64,000 nt of DNA, from positions 124,001-188,000 of the forward strand of contig NZ_JABFMV010000003.1 of assembly GCF_013359685.1 (NCBI RefSeq). The letters run 5' to 3'. The notes under the pieces were generated by a model that was not told the origin of the DNA, did not search any database, and was given only the letters and a program-made list of their open reading frames with translations. The position numbers were made by a program, and so were the translations under genes. The stretch is from Leifsonia sp. C5G2. Lineage in GTDB: Bacteria > Actinomycetota > Actinomycetes > Actinomycetales > Microbacteriaceae. Of this stretch, positions 63,978-64,000 are shown piece by piece. Every line of letters starts with the position of its first letter. The stretch's first letter is position 1.

Positions 63978-64000
63978 TCCGGATCGGCGTGGAGACGCTG
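63978..64000. repeat. 23-bp direct repeat, right copy (putative attR)
   Basis: Exact copy of 63224-63246, reaching the window end, so the true repeat may be longer. It starts one base after the NYN stop and is a displaced piece of the DUF1905 gene end. Confidence 0.85.

Noticed and set aside
63224-64000. Insertion sequence with target duplication
   Set aside because: No transposase and no terminal inverted repeats, and 23 bases is too long for common IS target duplications; a site-specific cassette fits better, although the window edge prevents proof.

Overview
The window is chromosomal DNA of a very high-GC actinobacterium. Almost every third codon position is G or C, promoters show TANNNT boxes placed 7-10 nt before ATG (leaderless mRNAs), and neighbouring genes often overlap as ATGA or GTGA. 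Gene content (HPr plus FruA/FruK/DeoR, many ABC sugar importers, stand-alone LigC and PolDom, lipase maturation factor) suggests a Microbacteriaceae member close to Leifsonia. That placement is inference from content. No transposase, integrase, rRNA or CRISPR array is visible, and no gene-free stretch exceeds 300 bp.

Layout. 1-2.9 kb: DrrAB-type drug exporter with a divergent TetR regulator. 2.9-8.9 kb: cysE-cysK, prmC convergent to prfA, and rho with a long Gln/Asn-rich insertion. 9.1-16.7 kb: argS, a DUF2993 protein and the aspartate-family operon lysA-hom-thrC-thrB, with overlapping start and stop codons from lysA to thrB. 16.8-22 kb: a lipoprotein, tRNA-Arg(CCG) and the fructose PTS operon fruR-fruK-fruA-ptsH. 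An unusual array of six TTCGTNACGAA palindromes lies upstream of that operon. 22-30.7 kb: TetR regulator, complete peptide/oligosaccharide-class ABC importer and GH3 beta-glucosidase, read as one uptake-and-hydrolysis locus. 30.8-39.6 kb: rlmC, a second ABC-2 exporter, msrB-msrA, a DUF559 nuclease-like protein, an alpha/beta hydrolase bracketed by two near-identical 81-bp repeats, an MscS channel and an NAD-dependent epimerase.

39.8-47.2 kb: a ROK repressor followed by a second sugar locus (binding protein, two permeases, GH4 glycosidase, BadF-type kinase) without its own ATPase, then pcm. 47.3-55.4 kb: a C26 peptidase, a TPM-PspA-arginase-enoyl-CoA hydratase operon, and a disulfide oxidoreductase-HEAVH protein-SDR operon. 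55.4-59 kb: an iron-box-controlled SIP-domain protein, then LigC and a PolDom primase-polymerase facing each other. 59-63.3 kb: small enzymes, a lipase maturation factor protein and small conserved proteins.

The last 0.75 kb looks foreign. A NYN-domain putative RNase gene of lower GC, preceded by a strong intrinsic terminator, lies between two exact 23-bp copies of the 3' end of the DUF1905 gene. This looks like a very small integrated cassette and is the most interesting feature here. Further intergenic repeat families (a 59-61 bp palindrome at three gene ends, the 81-bp repeat pair, the 20-bp-periodic palindromes) are also described.
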